Assembly: GCA_013350335.1 (NCBI GenBank)
Contig: CM023540.1
Span: 62,617,195-62,681,194, forward strand
Direction: 5' to 3'
DNA: 64,000 nucleotides
Origin: Chimonanthus salicifolius
Taxonomy: Eukaryota > Streptophyta > Magnoliopsida > Laurales > Calycanthaceae
This document shows positions 35,411 through 48,228 of this stretch, piece by piece. The position numbers and the translations under genes are program-made. The notes under the pieces are model-generated. The model did not search any database. It saw only the letters and a program-made list of their open reading frames with translations, and was not told where the DNA came from. Each line of letters starts with the position of its first letter. Within the stretch, counting starts at the first letter, position 1.

Positions 35411-36209
35411 TTTATGATGATGTGATGAGTTTGGTTGTTGGGAGGACTTCCCTTTTACGCCTCGGCGGTCGAGACCCCATAGGGAGATGCGAGTTTCTCA
35501 ATTGCGTTCCGGCAGTTGAGGTACTTGCCCTTGAGATTGGCTTTCCCGTTATGCTCCGCGATCGAGACCCCCATAGGGAGATGAAGGCTTCCCCATTGCA
35601 TTTTGGTGGTTGAGGCAGTTGTGTATTATGAGTTCTCCCATTTGTATTGGTAGGGGGACCGGAGTTGGAGGATGATAGTTGTTAGTTATGGGGATGACGT
35701 TTCAGATTAGTCGATGGGACCACTGATTAGTTGTATAGTTGAGCACTCTTGTACGTAGAAATTCATTTTATTACGATATCCATTATTCCTCATACATGTG
35801 ATATATGTTGTCGCTGACATGTGATATGATTATTCCCTTCACTGGGCCGGTTAACTCACCCCTTACCTTTCAGGTACCCCGGTTACGGAAGAGCCAAGCG
35901 GGCCCCTTCAAGAGGTACCTGGAGAGGAGCAACAATAGTTAAATATCTCATATTATACTTATGCTCTAATTTTGAGAGACTTTTGTTTATATAGATTCAT
36001 TATCACATGTTTTGTTTGGATGATTGTATAACTATATTGAACAGTCGGTGGTTATTTGATATACTTTATCATGTTGGTTTTGGCTTTATCAAATTGTTGA
36101 GCGGGAGATAGTTACCCCATATCAAAAAAAAGTTGCCCGATATCCGTACTTTTGTGTTGATTTGAGTTATTTCGGAGATAATGCGCCCATAGCGGGACAG
36201 GGCATTACA
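35411..36209 (+). mobile_element. LTR G, right part (plus strand)
   Basis: Ends GGGACAGGGCATTACA, followed by a PBS, so this is a 5' LTR. Two similar units of about 110 bp (GAGACCCC.ATAGGGAGATG at about 35470 and 35564) are present. A splice-acceptor-like CCTTACCTTTCAG ends at 35873. Confidence 0.75.
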
Positions 36210-36211
36210 GT

Positions 36212-36223
36212 TGGTATTAGAGC
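36212..36223 (+). other. Primer-binding site of element G
   Basis: TGGTATTAGAGC has one mismatch to the tRNA-iMet complement and lies two bases after the LTR end. Confidence 0.85.
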
Positions 36224-37029
36224 ATGGTTCAACTCTCGGACTGTGCATGGGACATGGATGGATGTGATGATAACTAGAGATTAGGTTCACCCCCTGTGTG
36301 ATAGGGTAGATTGAACCGGGTTATGGGGTGTTGCATATGCACCCTAGGTTTGTGTGGTGTGCTTGGTGCGTTATCTTTCAGTTAGCACACTTGAGACGTG
36401 ACTTGTTGCGAATTTTCGCTGTGTGAGATTCTCCAGTATTTGATTCATGGGTGAGTCAATGGTGAGATAGATCACTCGCTTGAGTGGGTGGAGCACCGTG
36501 GCGTGGTCACGAGAGTTGTGGGATACAAATCTCTAGGTTTGGAGTCATGTTAGTCTTACTCCCTAGACTAATTAGAGGTGTTCCTCGGTGGGACCCACAT
36601 TAGGAGAAGTCCTCACCTTTGACGCGCGTTGGTGTTTTTTCTTTCTTTTCAAAGTGGCTTGAGTACTGTGGTGGAGTCAATGGGGCTTCAAACTGTGATT
36701 AAAGTGAGATCGTTCAATGGTCCAGTGTTGATGGGAGAATACTGTATTGTGGGTCTACCTCCTAGGTTCATAGGAGGCTAGTGTTTAGAGTGCAAGACCA
36801 TTGTATGTGGGCCTCGCTTGTGACTATATAGTATGGAGATAGACTCATTGGAAATTTATGGGCGTCTACCGAGTGAGTCATGCCGACTAACTCTATAGAT
36901 GGCCGATGGAATTCCATGAGGGGTAGATGGGCTTTGTATGTTTGAGTTATTAGATAGGCCCGTTTAGTGCTTTTGGATTGCGGAGAGTGCCTATGGGTTG
37001 AGCCAGTGGTTGTATGTCTGGCCGATGGA
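36224..37029 (+). other. Leader of element G, truncated
   Basis: No gag or other frame is seen. The segment breaks off at the start of LTR D; the join falls within GATGGAATCAGAGTC. All of gag-pol of G is absent from the window. Confidence 0.65.
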
Positions 37030-37678
37030 ATCAGAGTCTATTTCTTTTTTTAAATAAAAGAGTGAGAGAGAGCGGGACGTCATGACGCGAGCTAAATCCG
37101 AGCTTCCAAAGCCCGGCCCTTAACTGGCCAACCATACGTGTGCGTGGACTAAGTCCACTAAAATGGTTCACATGTGCTAAGGTTATACATGCGGAATTAA
37201 TCGTAATGCAGAATTATAATAAAGTTCTATCCTATCCAATTTTTTTAAATAGCAAGGAAGTCCGTCACTTAATAACAATTACCTTAAGTTAAATATCCGA
37301 AATTAACATCCAAACCATAGCAAATAGTCTAAGCTATTACATCCCAACTAGCTAATTACTCAAATTACATTGTCCATGAATAACTCAAATAAAATGAAAC
37401 TAGATTATCCAAGCTCCTAAGCTTGGCTCCGATCGTGTCCTCGTTCCGTCCATTTCCTGTGTCATCATCTAAGGTAGAAGTAGGGCGATAGACAACGCAC
37501 CCAGTAGGTACTCCGAACAGGGTCAAGACATGGATTAGTATGAACAAATGATATAAATATAAATAATACCAAAACCATGCAAGTAAATGCCATGCCATGG
37601 GTGTCATATGCCATGAGTCCCACCCATCCTCCATATCACAATCACATAGTATTCCTCTTGATGGATAATCTACATCAA

Positions 37679-37974
37679 GGTATCCCCACGAATGCCTTAT
37701 CGGTCGCCCGAAATGAAGTGTGGACTCTGGTTACTTTTCAAACACAGTATATCCCCACAAGTGCCTTATCGGTCGCCCCGAACGGAGCGTGGACTTCGGT
37801 TACAATTCAGTCATATATCCCTTGGAATCAGTGTGGATTCCTCCCTACGGTTGCTTTATCAGAAATCTGAATGGAGCGTGGACTCCTCAATCATCACAAT
37901 CATCATAACCCAGAATCAGTTCGGATTCCTTCCCACGATTATTTATCGGAAAGCCGAATGGAGCGTGGACTCCC
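37679..37974 (-). repeat. Minisatellite in LTR D, four units
   Basis: Units of 55-65 bp end in GAGCGTGGACTCC or a near variant at about 37733, 37800, 37886 and 37970. It is the same repeat family as 12538-12972. Confidence 0.88.
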
Positions 37975-39714
37975 CTCATTTGATCCCTCCCATGCCATGC
38001 ATGAGATGCAAGTGCAATCATGCTATGTAATAACAAACATCATAGCATCAAAATCCCATAGTTGAAACATATCATTTGATACCAAAATAAATCATCAAAA
38101 CATGAAGTAAAATCATCACATATACATATTCCATGGTTTTCAATAAGGTAGGAATCCTACCAACATCCAAATATTGGGTCCTTGTGTTTCCGTCCAAAAA
38201 CCGATCACCGATCTCGTCAAGCCGATTGTACACCGTTTTTGAAATCCCGTTATCTTATTACATTTAACACATATACATATATCAATTTGGTGATCCATTT
38301 AATTCCATAAAATAGCCAAATTAATTATTCTAATTGATTTAAACCATTCCCTTCATCTTTCCAATTTAACCTAACCATTTGGAAAATCATATAAATATTT
38401 CATTTCTAAAATCAGCCGGTTACCCGTTGTCCACTACCCACTGTCCATTGTCCACTAAAACTCACTAGTGTGGTTCAGCCATACAATATGGCCGAATCTC
38501 ACTCTTTGGTTTTGAACCCATTTTTAACCCTTGTTTTATTTTAAACAAAATGGGTCCAACATCATTCCATCTTTTGATTTATTAATCCCATCACCTAAGT
38601 TAATCATTTAACTTGATAAAAACAACACTATGTCCATCAAATATTATCCATGGGGTTTGGCCATGTTGGTCCTTTATTTTCACCATGTTCCCATCTTAGC
38701 TATCACTCTTTTCATAGCTAAACAGTTAACTCATTTACACATAACTTAGGTCCGTACATGATTCATTAACATAACATAGATCCATAATAAATCCCTCCAT
38801 TCCTTAGCTTGATCATTCCATCCTTTAAATATGCATAGATCTACCAATGATCCATCAAAATGGTCCATGGGGTTTGGCCATACAACATGGCCGAACCCAT
38901 GATGTCTCATTTTCATTCTTCCTTTCTTAAATCACTTACAAATATTAGACTCATAACCAAGGTCCCTCCATGGGGGTTTAATCATACACTTAGTCCATCA
39001 TTTTAAAATCCAAAATCCATCAACATTTCTTCCATCATTTCATCCTTTAAAACCCATTAAAACCAATAATATTCTTCCATATGGATCATCATTTTCTTCT
39101 TAAAAATCATATACCCATGGTTAGATCATTTGATGGGGTTCGGCCATACAACATGGCAGAACCTCATTTTGCCTTTCTTTGAATGGATCTTAAATCCATA
39201 GCCTCTTACATTTTGGCCAACCATTTCCAATCTATATGGAATGTTCCCTTAACCTCCCATTAATTAATAAACCATACATACCGATTCCGCGACTCCTCCA
39301 TTCTCTTTCGTTCCGCCTTGCTCTTTCGATCTTTTCCTTCCTTAGTCTTTCTTTCTTCCTCCTTGATCTTCGGCCAAAGAGTGTTGCTTGATTAAGATGA
39401 AAAACCTTAAGAGTAGGTTCAGTCAAGGGAGTAGTTGAGAGAGGGAGAGGAGGAGACAATGGGAGAAAACTCTAAGCTATCTTCTTGTCTTGTGACAGGG
39501 TCGGCCAAAGGAGAAGGTTTGAGAGAGAGAGATGAGAAGAGGATGAAATCTCTTGGTTGTGCAATGGAATTCGGCCAAGGGATGGTGTCTCTTGGGTTAT
39601 GCCCCTTTGTAACAACCAAAACCCTTCACCTCCCTCATTAATGTTTCCTTTGGAGTTTCATCCCATGAGATGAAACTCTCAACCTCCCCAACGTGTGTAT
39701 TCAAGATGGAAACT

Positions 39715-39736
39715 CCCCCCCCCCCCCCCCCCCCCC
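39715..39736. repeat. Run of 22 C (22 G on the minus strand)
   Basis: An uninterrupted homopolymer within LTR D, on the transcript-sense (minus) strand a G22 tract able to form G-quadruplexes. Homologous places in other LTRs have no such run. The length may be unreliable in the assembly. Confidence 0.95.
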
Positions 39737-40409
39737 ATCTTTTCTTAACCATTGACCAACCAAGGTGTCCCTTGGCCTTCACCATGGCATCCATTCACCT
39801 CCAATGTGTGTCCCTTGGGTTTCCACCATGAGATGGAAACCCTCCATCTCCCCAATGTGTACACCTTGGATATGCCTTTTGGGTTTCCTCCTTTGAGATG
39901 GAAACCTTCCATCTTCCCACTCCACTCACTTCAATTCGACTCAACTCAACTTAAATGAACTCATTTTCCAACTCAAGAACTTGAACTCAACATTAATAAA
40001 TTCTCAACTCATGTGAATTCACTTTCCAACTCAAGCATTATTTAGCCCACTTGAACTCATTCATCAACTCAACTTTATTGAACTCACCCATGGTTGACCA
40101 TGGTTAACCGACCATGAATCACATGGTATTTAGGGTCCCCCTTAGCGATTTCATTTACATGCCACCTCACTTGATGAGGTGGACCTACACTTGAATCTTA
40201 ATTGGGTATTTTGACCATATTAAATTAGTCTTACCCATTTATTTCAATTGAACTTTATACATAACCCGTTGGGTCTTAATTTGGCAATTGACCCAACTCC
40301 TTAACCATCTAAAGTCCATCTCCATTATTTAATTTCAAATTCCATTAATTCACAAATTAAATGGACAATTTCCATATATATTCATGAAATGAAAATCCGG
40401 GGTGTTACA

Positions 40410-40440
40410 ATATTACCCTCTTTTGAAAATTTTCATCCCG
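40410..40440 (-). other. Polypurine tract of element D
   Basis: The minus strand reads AAAATTTTCAAAAGAGGGTAAT up to the LTR boundary. Confidence 0.82.
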
Positions 40441-40470
40441 AAAATTGAACGAAGTAGGGTTTCAAACAGA

Positions 40471-40551
40471 TTACATAAATAGCTCAGGGTGAGCTGTTCT
40501 CATTTCCGATTCAAGTTCCCAAGTTGCTTCCTCATTACCATGTCGATCCCA
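40471..40551 (-). pseudogene. Chromodomain C-terminus of element D (split by H)
   Basis: The minus strand encodes [17 protein letters not shown] and then TAHPELFM with a stop at 40471-40473. The upstream half is at 47865-48228. H inserted within the Trp-Asp codons; the duplicated bases are TCCCA on the plus strand. Apart from the insertion the tail is intact, so D could have had a working chromodomain when H arrived. Confidence 0.9.
40547..40551. repeat. Target-site duplication of element H (left copy)
   Basis: TCCCA here and at 47865-47869, flanking the TG...CA ends of H. Confidence 0.94.
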
Positions 40552-43500
40552 TGTAACGCCCGCCCCTTTTCGCCGAAATCAGAGTCTATTTTTTCTTTTC
40601 TTTTTTTAAAATGAAAGTGACAAAGGGCACGGAAGTCACGACACAAGTTAAGTCCGAGCTTCTGAAGCCCGACTCTTAACTGACCAACCCTACGTGTACG
40701 TGGAACGAAGTCCACGGAGAATGGTTCACACGTAGAAGTAAGCTTGAGGAATATTAAATTAAATGCGGAATGATAATAGAGACTAACCTACAAATTTTAG
40801 ATAGCAGGGAAGAAACATTCATTTAATTACCAAAATATCTCAAAATCATAATGTGTAAACTAACATCCAAAACATAGCATGTAATCTATAATATTACATT
40901 CCGACAAGCTAAGCTACTCAAATACATTTCCAAAATAAACTTTAAATAAACTAAGTAGCTCGCTTCCCCAAGCTCTTAAGCTTGGCTCCCGTCGCGCCCT
41001 TCCGCTGCGCCATTTCCTGCGTCATCAGTTAGGATAGAAGTAGGGCGTTAGACACGCGCCCAGTAGGACTCCGAGTAGGGCTAACACATTTATTAGTGAT
41101 AACAAGCACACAGATAGGAATAAAACGAAAACCATAAAATGAATGCAATGCCATGGGTGTCTCATATCATGTGTCCCACCCATCAACCATACCATCATGA
41201 TGTCATAACCCCCTTGACGGCAAGGCCTCATCAAGGTATCCCCATGTTTGCTTCTCGGTCGCCCCGACGGAGCATGGACTCCGGTTATAGCATATCAAAC
41301 TATCCCCATGTCTGTTTCTCGGTCGCCCTGACGGAGCATGGACTCCTGTTATAGCATATAAAGCTATCCCCATGTCTGCTTCTCGGTCGCCCCGACGAAG
41401 CATGGACTCCGGTTTCATTATTTTCCCCCCCATGCCATGCATGAGATGTAGGTGCATTATGCAATGTAATACGTATAATCCATAGCCTTAATATAGAATT
41501 CATAACTTAACATATAATTCATAGCCTTGCATTATGCCATATAATTTACATAAATCATAATCTTACAAACCCATCATAAAACAAACCATATAATTTCTAA
41601 AATAAATTAAAGAAAACATCCCATAATCCATGGCTTACAAAAAGGTAGGAATCCTACCGAATACCGACTTGCATCCTTTTTCGTTTTCGTCCGATAATCC
41701 GGTCGCCGATCGCGCACCGTTTGCGATGGCCATTACCTTATTATACATTAACAATTAGTTCATGTTTTTAACCTTTTAAGTCCATTAAGCAGACCTTAGC
41801 GGGGTTCGGCCATACACCTTGCCCGAACCTCACTAACTAGGTTTTGTGGGTCCCATTTAATCTATTAAACCTTTTAATCCCATAAGTCTTAAAAATCAGC
41901 CACCCTAGGCTTTATTAATCACATACTTAAGGTTACCATAATTGCACTTAAGTCCACGATCATCTTCCATGGGTTCTTAAACTTGGCCATTATTTACGGT
42001 TTTGCCACTACTCCTCCATGGTTTGGCTGTCATGTCATTTCTCCATTCTTAGGTCCATAGTTGATCCATAATCTTGGATCCATTTATGACCCATCAACCA
42101 TGACATAAAATTATTAAAAACAGCCCTTTATTTAATCTAAGTCCCATCAATTAATCCATATGCAAATACCCTAATCTTAGTCCATCAATTGGTTCACAAA
42201 ATGGGTCCATTTATGTCTCATTAACCATGACACAACAACATTAGAAGTCAGCCATTTAATTAACCTAATCTCCATTCATTTAAACACAAACATAACACCA
42301 AATTTAATCCATAAATTGATCCATAAATGGGTCATGGGTTCGGCCATACACCATGGCCGAACCCATGATGTTTCTTTCCCCATTTTTTTTTTTTAGGTCT
42401 ACATACATCACTTAGTTCCATCACAAGTCTCTCCATTGAGAGAACCTAAACCATACATTCAATTCATCATTCCTTAATCATATTTAAGTCCATTAACTTA
42501 GCCACATTCCCATTAGAACTATCAACATTAGGTTCACTTTGGTTCATCAACACCACCAACATTCCCCATTTACTTTTCCATTATTTTACACCCACTAAAT
42601 CCACCATTTCATCACCATAGGGTTCACTTTCATCCAACATTTTTGAGGCCATTGAAATCACCAATATTTCCCATGATTTTTCCTCATTTAAATCCCTTTA
42701 AAAATCACTCACGTTCATTCATTTAAAACCCTAAAATCATTAACCAACCTCCATGTATTCCATTCTTTAAAACCCTAAAAATCATACCTCACTTACCATG
42801 GGGTTCGGCCATACTATATGGCCGAACCTATGGCCCATGATTTCCTTCAAATCTTACATACATCCATGTTTAAAACAATTCTTAATACCAATGTCCTTAA
42901 TGCATTTATTTTTTCTTAACCTAATTTACCCATTAGGGTTTTGTCCATTTTTCATCCTTACTTCATCTTTTGGATGGATTTAAATCCAAGGCCATGATGT
43001 TTTGGCCACCTCTAAATCCAAGAAATGGATTTCATAACCTCTTAAACCCTATAAAAAAATCTAATCTCTTGTTTAGAAAATACTTACGATCCGACGCCTC
43101 CTCCGACTTTCGTTACTCCCGTCGGCTTCCTTGACCTTCTTTCTTCTCCTTCTCCTTTGTTGGTTGGCTAAAATGCTTGATCAATGGTGAAAACCTCCAA
43201 GCTTGGGTTCGACCATGGTAGGGTCAGATTTGAGAGAGGGAGAGGAGAGGATGGAGATGAGAAAGAAAATACTATGGCTTGATCTTGGAGTGATGGCCAA
43301 GCTTACACCTTTCTCCTCTCTTTTCTTCCAAGCTTTTCTTCTTCTTTCTCTTTGTTTTCTTCCTTTCCTTCTCATTGGGTATGGGACAGTTTTTAGAGTG
43401 AAAGAGATGGAGGATGTGTGAAAGAGTTAGATGGAATGGAGAGAATGAGATGAAAAAGTCATCTCATCTCTTGGTTGCTTAAGATATACTCCACATTAAC

Positions 43501-44196
43501 TCCTCCCACCAACCCACACAAGATATTTTCCATGCTTTATGGTGGTGGTTGGGATAACCACCACCAAGCCCAACGTTTTTGGTGTCTAGAAATGTGTGGT
43601 TTAGTTTTCCAACTTTGACCATTTGACCACCCTTTTTGGATAATTTAAACCTTTAATTAATTAGATAATTAGGTTAATTAATTTCCATTTAACTTAATTC
43701 CATTTGCTTAAATTGCCTTCATACATCTACCTATGGTTGACCAATTAAACCATGGTGGCCGGCCCCACCAATCCTTGGTCCCCACGCCACCTCACTTGGT
43801 GAGGTGGAGGTGGGTCCCAATTGGCCATGTCACCTTGGTCAATTCATCACCAACTTATGTGATTTAAATTTAATTAAATCCATTCCTCTTATTGGATCAC
43901 TATTGGGCCCATGGCCCAATTAAATTCACGCTTGCCCATTTACCTTAGAGCTTACATTCTCTTGACCCATTGGGTCCCATATGGGTATTGGGCCCAATTT
44001 GACCTTCCTTGGCCCCATTGACCATAATTGGCCATTTAAATGATTTTAAATCCAATCCATGGTCCATTGGGCCATAATTGGGCCTTTGTCCAAATTTTGA
44101 TCCCTTTACCATCTATTCCATCAAATTTCCCAATTTCCATTATTAAAATAAATAATATCCACCTATATATTGATTTACAAATTTCGGGCCATTACA
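40552..44196 (-). repeat. 3' LTR of element H (3645 bp)
   Basis: On the plus strand it starts TGTAACGCCCGCCCC and ends CGGGCCATTACA. CAG acceptor 41017-41019 (the upstream CCTAG of relatives is CCTAA here), CTAAC branch-like site, three minisatellite units (41211-41410), RY block (41430-41450), GGTAGGAATCCTACC (about 41643), hairpins 41803-41829, 42338-42364 and 42802-42828, and donor GTAAGTATTTTC with its G at 43087. Candidate intron 41017-43087. Confidence 0.94.
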
Positions 44197-44225
44197 ATAC
44201 AATCCTCTTTTGAAATTTTCGTCCC
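44197..44225 (-). other. Polypurine tract of element H
   Basis: The minus strand reads AATTTCAAAAGAGGATTGTAT up to the LTR boundary. Confidence 0.85.
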
Positions 44226-44258
44226 GAAAATTCGAGCGAAGTAGAGGTTCAAAACATC

Positions 44259-47230
44259 TCATACAAAGAGTTCCGGATGAGCGATTCTCATCTCTGATTC
44301 AAGTTCCCAGGTGGCTTCCTCATTGCCATGTCGTTCCCATACCACCTTGAGCAACTGAATAGCACGGTTCCGCAGTACCCTTTGTTCACTCCTGATCACT
44401 CTGATCGGCTTCTCCACATACGTAACGTCGCTTTGTACATTGACGTCTTGCATGTTCAATACATGTGAAGGATCGGGGTTGCATTTCCTTAACATGGACA
44501 CATGGAATACATCATGTAGAGATGATAGCTGTGGAGGGAGCGCCAACTGATAAGCTACCCCCCCCCCACCCCCCTTCAGGATCGAAACGGCCCCACAAAT
44601 CTAGGCGACAGTTTCCCCTTCTTTCCGAATCTCATGTGCCCCTTCCGTGGTGAGACTTTAAAAAACACCAAGTCTCCCACCTCAAACTCGAGGAACCTTC
44701 TCCCCTTGTCAGCGTAACTCTTCTGACGGCTCTGCGTGGTGAGTAGGTGTTGTCGTATCAACTTAATCTGCGCTGTAGTCTCAGCAACCAACTCCGGTCC
44801 AATCAGCGTAGGCTCACCGGCCTTTGTCCAACACACTGGCTATCTACACGGCCTACCATACAAGGCCTCAAATGGAGCCATCTGGAGGCTTGCCTGGTAA
44901 CTGTTATTGTAAGAGAACTCCACCAGTGGCAAATGATCCTCCCATTCGCCCTTGAAGTCTAGCATGCATGCTCTCAGCATATCCTCCAATGTCTGTATTG
45001 TCCTCTCCGACTGTCCATCAGTCTGTGGATGAAATGCTGTGCTAGTCAGTATGTCGGTCCCCATAGCCCACTGCATGCCCTGCCATACTCTGCCGGTGAA
45101 TCGGCCATCTCTGTCGGACACAATAGTCCGAGGAATACCATGTAGTCTGATGATATCCCGGATGTACCGTCGACCCAATATCTCTGATGAATCTGTCATC
45201 TTGATGGGAAGGAAATGCGCAGACTTAGTCAGCCGGTCCACTACGACCCATATCGCATCGTTGCCCTTTGATGACCTTGGCAACCTGTTACGAAGTCCAT
45301 GGATATGTGCTCCCACTTCCACTCTGGCACTGGCAAAGGTGCGAGTAAACCCGGTGGTTTCTGATGTTCTGCCTTAACCTGCTGGCAACGAGCAACAAAC
45401 TCTGCCACATCTTTCTTAAGTCCATGCCACCAATAGTGCCTCTTAAGATCATCATACATCTTGGTGCTGCCCGGATGGATAGAGAGCTTGGTTTGGTGTG
45501 CTTCAATCAACAACTCTCTTTTGCAGCGCTTAGGCACATATATCCTGCCTCGGAACACAAGACCATGTCCTGGTCGTAATTCCATTCCGGTACCACCTCA
45601 CCGGTAGACATCTTAGCCCATATCTCCTCCACCTCTGGATCTGTCCGTTGTTCCCGTTCAATCTCGGAGACCATGTTAGATCGTATGATCAGATTATATA
45701 TGGTCCCATGATTATTGAGGTAGAGTTTAAACTCTCTAATGGTATTCAATACTTCCCATTCCGTCCTGATCAAGCTGGCTACTGTCGCATGTGACATGCG
45801 GCTGAGGGCATCCGCCACCTTATTCGCCTTGCCCGGATGATACCGAAGTGCGAACTCATAATCCGCCAGATATTCCATCCATCTACGCTGTCTCATGTTG
45901 AGTTCCTTCTGATCAAATAAGTACTTCAGGCTCTTGTGATCGGAGAACACCTCAAACTTCTCACCACAAAGGTAGTGTCTCCAGCTTTTGAGAGCGAAGA
46001 CCTCTACTACTAGCTCCAGATCATGGGTGGGGTAATGGCGTTCATGATTTTTTAACTGTCTTGATCCGTACGCCACTGCACGATTACCTTGACTGAGTGT
46101 ACACCCCAGTCCCTCACCTGAAGCATCACAGTATACCTCATAATTTCTGCCTCTTTCCGGTAAGATCAAAATAGGAGCGGTTGTAAGCCTCTCCTTTAGC
46201 TCCTCAAATCTTCGGTTGCACAGATCTGACCACTCAAAGTTGACTCCTTTCTGAGTGAGTTGGGTAAGTGGAGCTGCAATCTTGGAGAAGTCCATTATGA
46301 ATTTCCTATAGTAACCGGCCAATCCCAGAAAACTGCGGATCTCCGTCACATTCATCGGCGCTTTCCACTCCTTCACTGCCGCTACTTTAGCCGGGTCCAC
46401 GGCTATCCCTTGCTCCGATATAACGTGCCCCAAGAAGTTGACCTCAGATAGCCAGAATTCACACTTGCTGGCTTTGGCATACAACTGGTTCTTCCTCAAG
46501 GTGTCCAGGACTATCCGCAAGTGCTCAGCATGTTCCTCCTGATTCTTAGAATAAATCAAAATATCATCAATGAATACAATCACAAACTGATCCAAGTAAG
46601 GACGGAATATCCTATTCATCAGGTCCATGAACACAGCGGGTGCATTAGTAAGTCCAAATGGCATGACTACATACTCATATAGACCATACCGTGTCCTGAA
46701 AGCTGTCTTCTCTATATCCTCCTCCCTAACCCGGGTTTGATGGTACCCGGACATCAGATCAATCTTGGAGAAGTGAGAGGAACCCCTAAGTTGATCAAAC
46801 AGATTGTCAATCCTGGGTAGGGGATACTTGTTCCTGACAGTCAACTGGTTTAATTTCCTGTAGTCCACACACATCCGAAGGGTATCGTCTTTATTCTTCA
46901 CAAATAATACCAGGGCTCCCCATGTGGATGTGCTATTCCGAATAAAACCCAGTCTAAGCAGTTCATCAATCTGCTTTTTCAGCTCGGTCATCTCTTCCAG
47001 TGCCATTCTATAATGAGGCAATGACACTGGAGCGGCGCTGGGGTATAACTTGATCTCAAAGTCTATCTCCCTCTTGGGTGGCAAACCAGGGAGCTCCGTT
47101 GGGAATACCTCACCATAATCTGCTACTACCGCTGGAAGTTCAGCCACTGGCGCCTTATCTAATCTGAGGCTATTCAAGGCAAGGTGGTTCAATTCTTCTT
47201 GCAGCCTTCTAGGAATGCCTTGTCTGTCAG
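44259..47230 (-). pseudogene. pol of element H (RT, RNase H, integrase, chromodomain), multiply frameshifted
   Basis: In coding order from 47230: the protease-RT linker, RT with FIDD, RNase H ([10 protein letters not shown]), integrase and a chromodomain ending HPELFV at 44259. Lesions visible against M: a 1-nt loss near 45583 (PEWELR becomes a shifted frame); a 9-nt loss near 45385 that removes part of the zinc-binding CX2C (CCLTCQQ becomes RCQQ); a 1-nt loss near 45286; a stop at 44837-44839 after RPCR; and a longer C run at 44558-44567 (10 C, 8 in M) that shifts frame before the chromodomain. It cannot encode a working integrase. No gag or protease remains. Confidence 0.92.
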
Positions 47231-47864
47231 CACCAAGCCCAACGTTTTTTGTGTCTAGAAATGGGTGGTTTAGTTTTCCAACTTTGACCATTTGACCACC
47301 CTTTTTGGATAATTTAAACCTTTAATTAATTAGATAATTAGGTTAATTAATTTCCATTTAACTTAATTCCATTTGCTTAAATTGCCTTCATACATTTACC
47401 CACTGTTGACCAATTCAACCATGGTGGCCGGCCCCACCAATCCTTGGTCCCCACGCCACCTCACTTGGTGAGGTGGAGGTGGGTCCCAATTGGCCATGTC
47501 AATTTGGTCAATTCATCACCAACTTAGGTGATTTAAATTTAATTAAATCCATTCCTCTTATTGGATCACTATTGGGCCCATGGCCCAATTAAATTCACCC
47601 TTACCCATTTACCTTAGAGCTTACATTATCTCGACCCATTGGGTCCCATATTGGTATTGGGCCCAATTTGACCATCCTTGGCCCCATTGACCATAATTGA
47701 CCATTTACATGATTTTAAATCCAATCCATGGTCCATTGGGCCATAATTGGGCCTTTATCCAAATTTTGATCCCTTTACCATCTATTCCATCAAATTTCCC
47801 AATTTTCATTATTAAAATAAATAATATCCGCTATATATTGAATTACAAATTCCGGGCCATTACA
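47231..47864 (-). repeat. 5' LTR remnant of element H
   Basis: It matches 43563-44196 of the 3' LTR closely (about 634 bp) and ends ATTACA before the TCCCA duplication. Only the transcriptionally upstream (U3) end of the LTR remains. Confidence 0.93.
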
Positions 47865-48228
47865 TCCCAGACCACCTTCATGAACTGAATTGCTCGGTTC
47901 CGTAACACCCTTTGTTCTGTCTCCACCACTCTGACAAGCTTTTCGACGTAAGTCACATCGCTTTGCACCTCTATGTCTTGTACATTCAATACGTGTGAAG
48001 GATCAGGATTGTACTTCCTCAACATAGATACATGGAATACATCGTGCAAAGATGGCAACTGTGGAGGAAGTGCCAATTGATAAGCCACCTCCCCCACCCT
48101 CTTTAGGATTGGAAACGGTCCCACAAATCTTGGTGACAGTTTCCCCTTCCTTCCAAATCTCATGTGTCCCTTTCGTTGCGAGACTTTCAAGAACACTAAG
48201 TTTCCCACCTCAAACTCAAGGAACCTCC
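47865..48228 (-). pseudogene. Integrase C-terminus and chromodomain N half of element D
   Basis: The minus strand encodes [17 protein letters not shown], then a GPF motif ([11 protein letters not shown]), then [15 protein letters not shown], where H is inserted. The frame is open throughout. Upstream it is cut by LTR I at 48229, and the rest of D pol is not found in the window. It pairs with 40471-40551. Confidence 0.9.

Larger units (their letters stand above)
37030..40409 (-). mobile_element. LTR D (3' LTR, minus strand, terminal 30 bp missing)
   Basis: It lacks the first roughly 30 bp seen in the related LTR I and ends GGGGTGTTACA at 40409, next to a polypurine tract. Contents: CAG acceptor (37457-37459), minisatellite (37679-37974), RY block (37989-38010), GGTAGGAATCCTACC (about 38148), hairpins at 38472-38498, 38871-38897 and 39137-39163, and donor GTATGT with its G at 39281, giving a candidate intron of 37457-39281. 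A 22-C run lies at 39715-39736. Confidence 0.9.
40552..47864 (-). mobile_element. Element H: deleted chromovirus inside D
   Basis: Complete 3' LTR 40552-44196, polypurine tract, integrase-chromodomain, RNase H and RT, then a direct join at 47230/47231 to the last 634 bp of the 5' LTR. Gag, protease, PBS and most of the 5' LTR are lost in one deletion, yet both outer ends and the TCCCA duplication survive. Confidence 0.94.

Noticed and set aside
47231..47291. Start of the long H pol frame at 47291
   Set aside because: The first residues are translated from LTR sequence beyond the deletion join at 47230.
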